Source: Verrucomicrobiaceae bacterium
GTDB taxonomy: Bacteria > Verrucomicrobiota > Verrucomicrobiia > Verrucomicrobiales > Akkermansiaceae
DNA length: 64,000 nt
NCBI GenBank assembly: GCA_027487435.1
Contig: JAIYDP010000384.1
Span: 1 to 64,000 of the forward strand
Reading direction: 5' to 3'
Part shown: one piece after another, positions 56,890 to 64,000 of the stretch
Position numbering within the stretch: the first letter of the stretch is position 1
How the letters are laid out: each line of letters begins with the position of its first letter
Program-made: the position numbers and the translations under genes
Notes under the pieces: model-generated
Told to the model about the DNA's origin: nothing
Databases searched by the model: none
The model's input: only the letters and a program-made list of their open reading frames with translations

Positions 56890-57375
56890 ATGAAAACAAA
56901 AACGAAAAACATAGTAGCAGTGGCGATACTCTTTGCCGTCGGTGGCTTGTCCACCAGTATGGCAAAACCAGTGTTGCGTCCTGCAAAGCTTACCTCATTG
57001 TTGAAAATGTTCGACATTGATGGTAACGGCAAGCTCGATGAAGAAGAGCGTCTCGCTGCAAAAGATTACCTCGAGAAAAAACGTGAGGAAATCATCGCAG
57101 AATGGGACAAAGATGGTGATGGCAAACTTTCTCGCACCGAGATGGCTGCCTTCCGCAAGAGTCTTCGTGAGAAGATTCAAGCAAACCGTCTTGCGAAATT
57201 CCTCGAAGCGGCAGGCGAGGATGAGTTGATTTCCGCCGAAGAATTTGCGGCTTTACCAGCATTCGCCGAGCGCGAACCTGAGAGAGTGGCAATGTTGTTC
57301 AGTGGATTGGATCGCGATAAGAGCGGTTCACTCACCTTTGCTGAATTTTCGCGTAGCTTCCGCAGCCACCGCTAA
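56890..57375 (+). CDS. Exported EF-hand calcium-binding protein
   Basis: This 161-residue protein has a signal peptide (NIVAVAILFAVGGLSTSMA) and three recognisable EF-hand loops: DIDGNGKLDEEE, DKDGDGKLSRTE and DRDKSGSLTFAE, each with Asp at positions 1, 3 and 5 or similar. A fourth helix pair (EDELISAEEFAALP) lacks a full loop. It is probably periplasmic or secreted and calcium-binding. The leader before it is an A/C-rich low-complexity stretch of about 30 bp. A strong terminator follows the stop. Confidence 0.88.
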   Translation: MKTKTKNIVAVAILFAVGGLSTSMAKPVLRPAKLTSLLKMFDIDGNGKLDEEERLAAKDYLEKKREEIIAEWDKDGDGKLSRTEMAAFRKSLREKIQANRLAKFLEAAGEDELISAEEFAALPAFAEREPERVAMLFSGLDRDKSGSLTFAEFSRSFRSHR

Positions 57376-57385
57376 TTCCGTCTCC

Positions 57386-57423
57386 ACATGCCCCACTCAT
57401 CTTGGGTGGGGCATGTTTTTTTT
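57386..57423 (+). terminator. Rho-independent terminator after the EF-hand gene
   Basis: An 11-bp perfect stem (ACATGCCCCAC/GTGGGGCATGT) with a 9-nt loop is followed by a run of eight T. It ends the Spy-like/EF-hand unit and separates it from the convergent hydrolase gene. Confidence 0.95.
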
Positions 57424-57441
57424 AGCAAATCCATCTCAGCC

Positions 57442-58170
57442 TCACAGCAAATGTAAGGCGAGCCATGCGTTGATTTCTTCCGCGAGTTGCGGGTAGGTGC
57501 TTTCATCAAAGGAATGCCCCGCGCCATCGAGAAGACAAAGCTTTTTTTGGCCGACAGTAGCAGCGGCAAAGGCCGATTCGCTATCGTGCGCAGGCACCAC
57601 GTCATCGGCTGTGCCGTGAAGAAGCAACCAAGGAATTTCGATAGCTGCTGCGGCATCGATCAGATCGCGATGTTGGCGCAGGTCATCGGCAAATTCTTGT
57701 GACAGAGGGCAAGATTCTTCCTCCCACATGCATCCTTGTCCTGGCACGATGTCGGCAAACTCGCGTTCGAAAAAATCGGCAGCAAACACCATGCCCGCAA
57801 GGCTGACGAGTACGCGAATTTTTTCATCGCGCACCGCTGTTAATACACCCACGGCAGCACCCATGCTGTGGCCGATGTAGGCAACGTGAGTGCCGTCGGG
57901 AATCACATCGAGCACGGCTTGAAGATCAGCAATTTCCTTGGTGATGGTCGATTGCTCAAAGCTGCCTGTCGAATCGCCGTTGCCGCTAAAGGAAAGACGC
58001 AGACACGGCCAGCCGTTTGCAGCAAGAGACTCTGCCAGAGCGATCAACAAAGGCCGATCTTTGTTGCCAGTAACGCCATGGCCAAGAATGACCAGCGCGT
58101 TGTTTTTTGTGCCGGGGTGAAATGCGAAATCCAGCGTTTCTTGCTGGGTGTTGGTAAGAGTCGTGAACAT
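57442..58170 (-). CDS. Alpha/beta hydrolase
   Basis: This 242-residue cytoplasmic alpha/beta hydrolase has the oxyanion strand VILGHGVTGNKDRP, the nucleophile elbow GHSMGAA, a catalytic aspartate in LHGTADDVVP, and a histidine in DGAGHSFDE. It resembles BAAT/DUF-type esterases acting on small esters. It is the last gene of a five-gene minus-strand operon, 11 bp after the hydroxyacid dehydrogenase, so it may hydrolyse a sugar ester or lactone in the same pathway. Confidence 0.85.
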   Translation of the reverse strand: MFTTLTNTQQETLDFAFHPGTKNNALVILGHGVTGNKDRPLLIALAESLAANGWPCLRLSFSGNGDSTGSFEQSTITKEIADLQAVLDVIPDGTHVAYIGHSMGAAVGVLTAVRDEKIRVLVSLAGMVFAADFFEREFADIVPGQGCMWEEESCPLSQEFADDLRQHRDLIDAAAAIEIPWLLLHGTADDVVPAHDSESAFAAATVGQKKLCLLDGAGHSFDESTYPQLAEEINAWLALHLL

Positions 58171-58181
58171 GAGAAATTGTG

Positions 58182-59078
58182 TTAGAGTGGGCTCTGTGCG
58201 CGACCAGGGAAGGTCAGTTCGGCAATCGCCGATTTGTCGAGTTCTCCGCGTCCGATGTCACAGAGTTTGCGATACTGTGCTTCTGTGGCAACAGAGAGCG
58301 GGACATTGATGCCGAGTCCTGCGGCGAGATCGTTGGCGATTCCACTGTCCTTGGCAGCATGAGCGGCGGAGAAATAACAATCATGCTCGCGGCAAACCAT
58401 ATCTGCGCCATCGGTTTCTAGCACACGAGAATTGGCACCTGTTTGGCTGAAAACTTCACGTAGCACATCCAAGTCCACGCCCAGAGCTTGGCCGAGACCT
58501 AAGCCTTCGGCGAGCGCGGCAGTGTTGATGTTCATGACCATGTTGACCAAGGCTTTCACCTTCGCGGCATGCCCGGCGGGGCCAACGTGACGGCGCGAGG
58601 CCGAGAGGTCGGCGAGGATTTCATCACAAGCGGCGATTTCATCTTCATTGCCGCCGAGCATCAAATACAAAGTGCCTTGACGAGCTTGAGTGATGCTGGA
58701 GGCCATGCAAGCTTCCACACATTTTCCGCCCGATTGGTGAATGGCGGCAGCGATCTCGATTTGCACTGCGGGGCTGAGTGTGGCGCAGTTGATAAACGTT
58801 TTCGCCTTGCCGTGTTGAAGCAGGCTATCGCCAGGAGCGAGGAAAATGGCACGCATCGCCGCATCATCGGTGACTACGGTCAAGATGACTTCGGCGCTAG
58901 TCGCAAGATCGGAGAGCGAGGTCGCCGCCATGCAGCCGAGTTCGTCAGCGAGAGCCTCAGCCACAGCATGATTGGCATCATAAACCGCAGTGACGGTGTG
59001 TCCACATTCCTTCAAACGACGCGCCATATTGGCTCCCATTCTTCCCACGCCGACAACGGCAATCAATTGATCTTTCAT
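58182..59078 (-). CDS. 3-hydroxyisobutyrate dehydrogenase-family oxidoreductase
   Basis: This 298-residue beta-hydroxyacid dehydrogenase has a Rossmann start (VVGVGRMGANMARRL), the substrate loop FINCATLSPAVQIEIA followed by VEACMASSITQARQGTLYLMLGG, and the catalytic lysine in AAKVKALVNM. The family includes tartronate semialdehyde and 2-hydroxy-3-oxopropionate reductases, which would fit a sugar-acid operon. The usual GAPVSGG substrate motif is ACMASSI here, a clear difference. It lies between the FAD oxidoreductase (33 bp) and the hydrolase (11 bp). Confidence 0.85.
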   Translation of the reverse strand: MKDQLIAVVGVGRMGANMARRLKECGHTVTAVYDANHAVAEALADELGCMAATSLSDLATSAEVILTVVTDDAAMRAIFLAPGDSLLQHGKAKTFINCATLSPAVQIEIAAAIHQSGGKCVEACMASSITQARQGTLYLMLGGNEDEIAACDEILADLSASRRHVGPAGHAAKVKALVNMVMNINTAALAEGLGLGQALGVDLDVLREVFSQTGANSRVLETDGADMVCREHDCYFSAAHAAKDSGIANDLAAGLGINVPLSVATEAQYRKLCDIGRGELDKSAIAELTFPGRAQSPL

Positions 59079-59111
59079 CGGCAGGAATGAACTACGAGCC
59101 GCAGGACAATG

Positions 59112-61388
59112 TCAAGAAAAGACACGAACGCGGAATACTGAGGCTGGGGTGCCGTGTGTGGCGTGGATGCGCAGGGAGAGTTTTGATGTTTGCAGCGTAG
59201 TTGGGAATGTATGCAGGTATCGTGTGGAATGGTTGTTGCGTGCTTCGAACAATACTGCACCCGTTTCGTCGAGAAGATCGAAATCTTTGACGAGGAATGG
59301 CACTGTTTCTTCTGGATGAGTCATGAGGACACTTTCCATGGCGTGATCCCAATCGGGATCGAATTCGACGATGATGCGATTGATCGAAACCGACTCGACC
59401 CAGCTTAGGTGCAACTCGGGAGTGGTGTCGGCGGGGTCGGCAACCCAGGCATTCGGGGTGATGGTCGGGCGAGCGGGGCCGTAAGTGACTTCGCTCGGTG
59501 CGAAACATTGCAATGGTGGATCGATGGTGAGCGCGAGGTTGTGACCTGCGGGACGGCGTTTGGGCAACCAAAACTCGAAGGTGTCGATGCCGATGCCGTC
59601 GGGAGGCGATTGCAAGTTGGAGGTAGCGACTTGCTTGTTGCAGGCGCTGGTCACTGCGATGATGCCGGTGATGCGTTGGTCGCTGAGTCGAACATGGATT
59701 GCGTGATTTTCACAGAGTTGAACGAAGTAGTATCCATCGCGGTCGATTTCTTTGGCGAAATGGACTTGTGCCGCAGATTCGCCTGCGGTGAGATCGAGTT
59801 CGATGACTTCCAGCGTCTCGTCTGGCGTGAAATTGCTCGCCTTTGTCGCACGACGGAGCTCCACGCGGAGTTTGGTCGGGGCTTCAGCATTGCAGAGGAA
59901 GCCGAAGGTCGGGCAGGCACCAGGAGCCAAGGGCAGGAGCATGGCCCAACCACTTTCAAGTTTGATCCATTGGTCGTTGGCCGGAATCTGACTTAGTTGC
60001 AATTCAGAACTGGCGGTGACTGATGCTGTCGATGCGAGGTCGGCGGAGTCGATGACATGGCGATTGGGAAGGTATTGACCACTGCGATCAAGGCGGAGTT
60101 GCAATTCACGCAGACCATCGCCATGGGAAAGAGCGCGAGGAGCGACACCGAGTTCGCGGCAAAGAGCTGCTGCCACGCCGACGGCTTGGCCGCCAGCAGC
60201 GCAGGTTGCCATCACGCGAGTGGAACCGAAGGCCACGTGAGTCGCGCTGATGATACGTCCGGCGAGGAACAGGTTGTTGATGTTTTTGCTGTAATGGCAG
60301 CGATAGGGGATGCCGTAAACGCCTTTGGCGTGCCACTGGGTGCAGCCAGAGCGCTCCGAATAGACGCCATCAGCCGGGTGAAGATCCACTGCCCAGCCGC
60401 CGTGGACGAAAACATCCTCGAACGGCGTTTGCTCGACGACGTCTTGTTGACGGATCATGTAATCGCCCTCGAAGCGGCGGCTTTCGCGCTTGCCAGGAAT
60501 CGTGCCGACCCATTCGAGTTGCATGGTTTCGGCTTCAGGGAATTTGCCGGAATTTTTGAAATAATTCCAAACGCCGTAGATGACTTTCCAGAGTTCCCAT
60601 TTGATCTCCTCCGTTTGATGGATGGTATCGAGACGACCACCGTATTCGAGCCACCAGAAGTTGCAGCCTTGCATGTTGGTGTGAAACTGCCGATAGCGTG
60701 GGATTTTGGTGATATCGTCCAAGGCCCAGCTTGGCGGCACGAACTTCACAGGTGTGCCGATGTCTTTGCTGTAGAAATACATCGAATGCCCTAACAACTG
60801 CCCGTAGGCAGCATCGGGAGCGAAGCCTTCGTCAAATTCTTCTTTGGTTTCTGCGCCCATGCGGAAAGCAGCACCGGACATGAAGCCGATGATGCCATCG
60901 CCCGAGGCATCGCAAAATAGCGGCGCTTGCAGGAGGTAGCGCGTCGAGTTTTGCGAACAGAACGCGTGGACTGCGGAGATGGTATCGGGGTCACTTTTTT
61001 CGACATCCACAGCGGCAGTGTTCAGCAATAAAGTGAGATTGCTTTCCTGCATGCATTTTTCCAGCAAGATGGTATCAAAAATCATCGCATTGCCCTGGCG
61101 GTTACGATAAAGGTTTTCCTCCATGATTTCATTGATGATACCGCCTTCACGCGACCATCGATTGTTGTTGCCCATGTGAGATGTCGCGCCGAGCACCCAG
61201 AGGCGGACTTCGCTCGAAGCATTGCCTCCAAGCACAGGACGGTCTTGCACAAGCACGACCTTCAGTCCCTCGCGGGCGGCAGAGATGGCGCAACAAGCAC
61301 CAGCGAGTCCGCCACCAACGACCACGAGATCGGCTTGGTGAGTGACGCACTTGAGTTCACGACGATGAGTAGGATTTTCGATAATCAT
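59112..61388 (-). CDS. FAD-dependent oxidoreductase (FAD_oxidored family) with C-terminal beta-domain
   Basis: This 758-residue protein has an N-terminal FAD domain: ADLVVVGGGLAGACCAISAAREGLKVVLVQDRPVLGGNASSEVRLW, and later FLAGRIISATHVAFGSTRVMATCAAGGQAVGVAAAL. These match the FAD_oxidored/PF12831-like group. A C-terminal region of about 280 residues is beta-rich, ending HATHGTPASVFRVRVFS, and may be a carbohydrate-interacting module. There is no signal peptide, so it is probably cytoplasmic. It sits directly between the MFS transporter and the hydroxyacid dehydrogenase, suggesting oxidation of an imported sugar derivative. Confidence 0.85.
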   Translation of the reverse strand: MIIENPTHRRELKCVTHQADLVVVGGGLAGACCAISAAREGLKVVLVQDRPVLGGNASSEVRLWVLGATSHMGNNNRWSREGGIINEIMEENLYRNRQGNAMIFDTILLEKCMQESNLTLLLNTAAVDVEKSDPDTISAVHAFCSQNSTRYLLQAPLFCDASGDGIIGFMSGAAFRMGAETKEEFDEGFAPDAAYGQLLGHSMYFYSKDIGTPVKFVPPSWALDDITKIPRYRQFHTNMQGCNFWWLEYGGRLDTIHQTEEIKWELWKVIYGVWNYFKNSGKFPEAETMQLEWVGTIPGKRESRRFEGDYMIRQQDVVEQTPFEDVFVHGGWAVDLHPADGVYSERSGCTQWHAKGVYGIPYRCHYSKNINNLFLAGRIISATHVAFGSTRVMATCAAGGQAVGVAAALCRELGVAPRALSHGDGLRELQLRLDRSGQYLPNRHVIDSADLASTASVTASSELQLSQIPANDQWIKLESGWAMLLPLAPGACPTFGFLCNAEAPTKLRVELRRATKASNFTPDETLEVIELDLTAGESAAQVHFAKEIDRDGYYFVQLCENHAIHVRLSDQRITGIIAVTSACNKQVATSNLQSPPDGIGIDTFEFWLPKRRPAGHNLALTIDPPLQCFAPSEVTYGPARPTITPNAWVADPADTTPELHLSWVESVSINRIIVEFDPDWDHAMESVLMTHPEETVPFLVKDFDLLDETGAVLFEARNNHSTRYLHTFPTTLQTSKLSLRIHATHGTPASVFRVRVFS

Positions 61389-61406
61389 AGCTGTAGAAGA
61401 ATGGTC

Positions 61407-62789
61407 TTAGGAGAGTTTTGGGTCTTTGCTGCGCAAGATGCCACCGAGCCAAAGCAGTAGTAGTGCGAGAGGATGCAAGAAGGCCATGGCGAGAAACCAT
61501 GAGCCGTAGCCTTTGCCAGAAACCATTTCGAGCAAACCGCCCATGAGCTTTTGGAAGGCAATGTCCATAAACCCAGGCGGCTTGGTGGATGGGCCGGAGA
61601 CCATCGAAGCGACGATCATGTTCATGATGATCCCACCTATCGTGCTGCCAGCGGCAACGACGCTAAAGATGGTGCCAAGTGAATGCTTGGGTGAAACATC
61701 GACAATCAAGGCGCTGATGTTGATCAACCACGATAGCGAGGCAAACACCACAACGCTGGTAAAAACCATCGCCAAGGGGAGTCCGGAAGCACTCGATATG
61801 AAGGGCGAAATGGGCATCAGTGCCGCGCAACCAAGCATCACCCAAAGGCGGGCTTTGATTGGCGAAACTCCGCGCTTGATGAGCCAACCAGAGAGCCATC
61901 CGCCTGCGAGCGAGCCGACACCTGCTGCGGCATACACGACCCAGGTGATGGAGAGTTCGGATTGCGGCACTTGGCGATCCGCATTGAGGTACTTGGTGAA
62001 CCAAAATTGATAGAAATACCAGACAGGGTCGGTCATCAAGCGAGCGAAGAGCAGCAGCCAAAGCGGTTTGAACGACAGCACTTGGCTCCAACTCCAGGGC
62101 TGAGCGTTGACCACTTCTTGACCTTTTTCATCTTCTTCGATGTGCGCCAATTCTTCGGTTGTGACGTAAGGGCTTTGTTGAGGTTTGCGGAAAAGCAGCA
62201 GCCAAGGAATCACCCAAATCAGGCCTGCAAGTCCAGTGATCAAAAATGCCATGCGCCAGCCTGTGCCGTGACCAAATAGGCCATTCACCCATGGCAATTT
62301 TTCTGCGTAATTGTATTCCGCGAGAGGAATGACGATGTATGGTGCCACTGTAGCACCAATCGTGGCTCCCATGGTGTAGAATCCAATGGCTAGAGCGCGT
62401 TCACGAGAGGGAAACCACTCGGAGACAATCTTCGATGCCGCAGGCCAAACTCCCGCTTCACCAAGCCCGAGAGAAAATCGCATGACACTGATCGATTTCA
62501 TGCCCTGAGCCCAAGCGGTGACGACATTCGAAAGCGACCACCAAAGGACAAAAAGCAGGGTGCTGTTTCTCGTGCCGATGCGATCGACGAGCTTGCCCGC
62601 TAAGAGGTAGGCGATGGTGTAGGCAATGAGGAAAATATTGACGATGTTGGCGTAATCGCGGTCATCGAGACCAAGATCTTTTTGGATTGTAGGGGCAAGA
62701 GCCGACAGCGTTTGACGATCGACATAATTGAGAACCGCAGAGAGAAAAACTAGCACGATGATCCACCATCGCATTCCGGGAATCTTCAT
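61407..62789 (-). CDS. MFS transporter, ACS family (sugar-acid/hexuronate type)
   Basis: This 460-residue protein has 12 predicted membrane segments. Signature features of the anion:cation symporter group are LNYVDRQTLSALAPTIQKDLGL at helix 1, the loop AGKLVDRIGTRNS, FSLGLGEAGVWPAASKIVSEWFPSRERALAIGFYTMGATIGATVAPY, and PESL-like helix endings. ACS members import hexuronates and related anions. It begins 3 nt after the upstream partial gene stop and is followed after 18 nt by the FAD oxidoreductase. Confidence 0.9.
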   Translation of the reverse strand: MKIPGMRWWIIVLVFLSAVLNYVDRQTLSALAPTIQKDLGLDDRDYANIVNIFLIAYTIAYLLAGKLVDRIGTRNSTLLFVLWWSLSNVVTAWAQGMKSISVMRFSLGLGEAGVWPAASKIVSEWFPSRERALAIGFYTMGATIGATVAPYIVIPLAEYNYAEKLPWVNGLFGHGTGWRMAFLITGLAGLIWVIPWLLLFRKPQQSPYVTTEELAHIEEDEKGQEVVNAQPWSWSQVLSFKPLWLLLFARLMTDPVWYFYQFWFTKYLNADRQVPQSELSITWVVYAAAGVGSLAGGWLSGWLIKRGVSPIKARLWVMLGCAALMPISPFISSASGLPLAMVFTSVVVFASLSWLINISALIVDVSPKHSLGTIFSVVAAGSTIGGIIMNMIVASMVSGPSTKPPGFMDIAFQKLMGGLLEMVSGKGYGSWFLAMAFLHPLALLLLWLGGILRSKDPKLS

Positions 62790-62792
62790 GGA

Positions 62793-64000
62793 TCAAGGGG
62801 TAGGAACGGATTTGGTGGAAGCATCCCATTTCAGGTATGCGAGGCTGATGCACCAAGAGGCACCGTAGTTGACCCAGCCTTCGGCATGGCGATGCGCTGC
62901 AGTGGGTGTGAAGGGATACATTTCGCTGCCAGGCAAGCTGGAAATGTTGCCGCGGGTCGTTTCTAGGCGTGCGCAAACATTGTCTTTGTGAGACCATGGC
63001 CAGCCTTGTTCGATTTCAGGAAAGCCCATTTGCGGTTTGCTCGGCGCGGCAGCAAGGCGCGGATTGCGACCGAAAACGTGATCGATGGAGCCATAGCATA
63101 CTTGCTGTATGCGCTCTTGTTTTTCAGGGCCGACTACCCATGAAGCGGCGATCAAGCATGCGGGCAAGCTGGCGGAGTTTCCGACATCGTTGATTTTCGG
63201 AATGGTCCAATGTGTCTCCATGTCGTAACGGCGGAAGTCCCAGAGATTATCCGAACGACTTAGAGCGACATCGACCCATGCGCTGATTTTTTCTTTCAGA
63301 CCCGAAGGGGCGTGTTGCGGGTATTTTTGCAAAAGCCAGACGAGGTTCGGAATCGTGCGGTGCTCGCTCATGCGGTGACCTTTGGTGGTGCGAGGGTCAT
63401 TCCAATCGAGGTTTTTGATGCACCACTCTGCTTGCATGATGGCGGCATCGAGGTAGATCTTCGCGTCATCGCGTTTTTCGCGCAGCGCGACTTCATGCAT
63501 GATCAGGTTTGGCACAATCGAATGACCAGGCGCATGGCGACCTTTGTAGGGATGGAGCAAGCCACCCATGGGGTTGCCCTCCTTGAGTTGCTCAGGAGCA
63601 AGATAGGTCTTGGGCTGCCACCACTTGCTGATTTCTAACGAAGGCTTCCAGTTAGCAAAACAGAAATCGCGGCATTTTTTGTAGAATGATTCCGGCAGCC
63701 AAGGTTGCAGTGACGGCCATGCCCAGAGGACATAAGCGACTTGCTCTACGGTCTGCGCGTGGATTTTTCGCTTATCGGGATCGCCACTTGGGTCCTTGGT
63801 GGCTGGGTTGCAGAGATAAAACCCCGTTCCCCAATGGATCAATTTTACTACGTCAGGCGCGTCTGGCTTGGGAGCTTCGAGTTCATAGTAGGCGAGAACG
63901 GCGTCCATGACTCCCTCGGGGTTGGGGTTTTTCGCATCGAAACGGAATGTCGGCGCGGAAACGCGGGCTTTGTCGGATGCCCAATCAATCTGCCGCGGCA
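62793..64000 (-). CDS. Hypothetical protein, possible (alpha/alpha)-barrel enzyme (partial, N-terminus off window)
   Basis: The reading frame continues upstream past the track's ATG at 63908 (in-frame codons read SAPTFRFDAKNPNPEGVMDAVLAYYELEAP), so the gene starts beyond position 64000. The visible part of about 400 residues is rich in Trp, His and Tyr. Repeated helix-like blocks (VEQVAYVLWAWPSLQPWLPESFYKKCRDF; IMQAEWCIKNLDWNDPRTTKGHRMSEHRTIPNLVWLLQ; DMETHWTIPKINDVGNSASLPACLIAASWV) suggest a six-hairpin-like toroid, as in glycoside hydrolases or polysaccharide lyases. I do not recognise the family. It is the first visible gene of the sugar-acid operon and precedes the MFS gene by 3 nt. Confidence 0.6.
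   Translation of the reverse strand, partial: PRQIDWASDKARVSAPTFRFDAKNPNPEGVMDAVLAYYELEAPKPDAPDVVKLIHWGTGFYLCNPATKDPSGDPDKRKIHAQTVEQVAYVLWAWPSLQPWLPESFYKKCRDFCFANWKPSLEISKWWQPKTYLAPEQLKEGNPMGGLLHPYKGRHAPGHSIVPNLIMHEVALREKRDDAKIYLDAAIMQAEWCIKNLDWNDPRTTKGHRMSEHRTIPNLVWLLQKYPQHAPSGLKEKISAWVDVALSRSDNLWDFRRYDMETHWTIPKINDVGNSASLPACLIAASWVVGPEKQERIQQVCYGSIDHVFGRNPRLAAAPSKPQMGFPEIEQGWPWSHKDNVCARLETTRGNISSLPGSEMYPFTPTAAHRHAEGWVNYGASWCISLAYLKWDASTKSVPTP

Overview
The window looks like a chromosomal segment of a Verrucomicrobiota bacterium, probably class Verrucomicrobiae. The main evidence is the set of planctomycete/verrucomicrobial families (PSD1/DUF1553 cytochrome protein, DUF1501 protein, PVC-type heme-binding dehydrogenase), a T5SS/PEP-CTERM-repeat surface protein and a Spy-like/EF-hand pair, all at moderate GC alongside ordinary Gram-negative housekeeping genes. 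The exact genus cannot be read from the sequence. Domain and motif calls were made by eye from the translations; no database search was run.

Layout. 1-350: two tRNA-Ser genes (CGA, GCT) on the minus strand. 480-7856 (minus): a CcoI/FixI-type copper ATPase flanked by copies of a dispersed repeat, then cobalamin-dependent methionine synthase split into two adjacent genes. The second gene carries a complete REP-associated tyrosine transposase unit, in frame, between 30-bp perfect inverted repeats. 7882-7963: a nested inverted-repeat structure between divergent metH and SCO genes. 7992-12754 (plus): two SCO-like proteins and a DUF420 membrane protein, hisD, and a zinc-ribbon/TPM-like pair. 12762-17699: TIM-barrel protein, release factor 3 and PBP2. 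17763-21554: a large hybrid histidine kinase. 21726-27118: enolase, phosphosugar mutase, a DUF429-like protein and a lone beta-ketoacyl synthase. 27200-32899: tRNA-Val, an SDR, a sigma-54 activator with a degenerate receiver, upp, a methyltransferase and two small proteins. 33008-33387: two adjacent 21-bp minisatellites. 33633-36415: SASA-type esterase and AI-2E family permease.

36416-44293 is the accessory part. It holds an ispF relic, nested palindromes, a consensus-like promoter, a truncated secreted-protein head, a 1669-residue passenger-like surface protein with a separate outer-membrane barrel gene directly downstream, and the best copy of the dispersed repeat. 44294-48109: intact ispF followed by E1-alpha, E1-beta and E2 of a pyruvate-type dehydrogenase. 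48163-57423: PSD1 protein, DUF1501 protein, giant PVC heme/HEAT protein, Spy-like protein and EF-hand protein, closed by a strong terminator. 57442-64000 (minus): a five-gene probable sugar-acid operon (hydrolase, beta-hydroxyacid dehydrogenase, FAD oxidoreductase, ACS-type MFS transporter, and a protein that runs off the window).

The most unusual observation is the in-frame transposase unit inside methionine synthase (705 bp, exactly 235 codons). Next come a three-copy palindromic intergenic repeat and an ispF relic whose internal deletion falls exactly between two 11-bp direct repeats of the intact gene.
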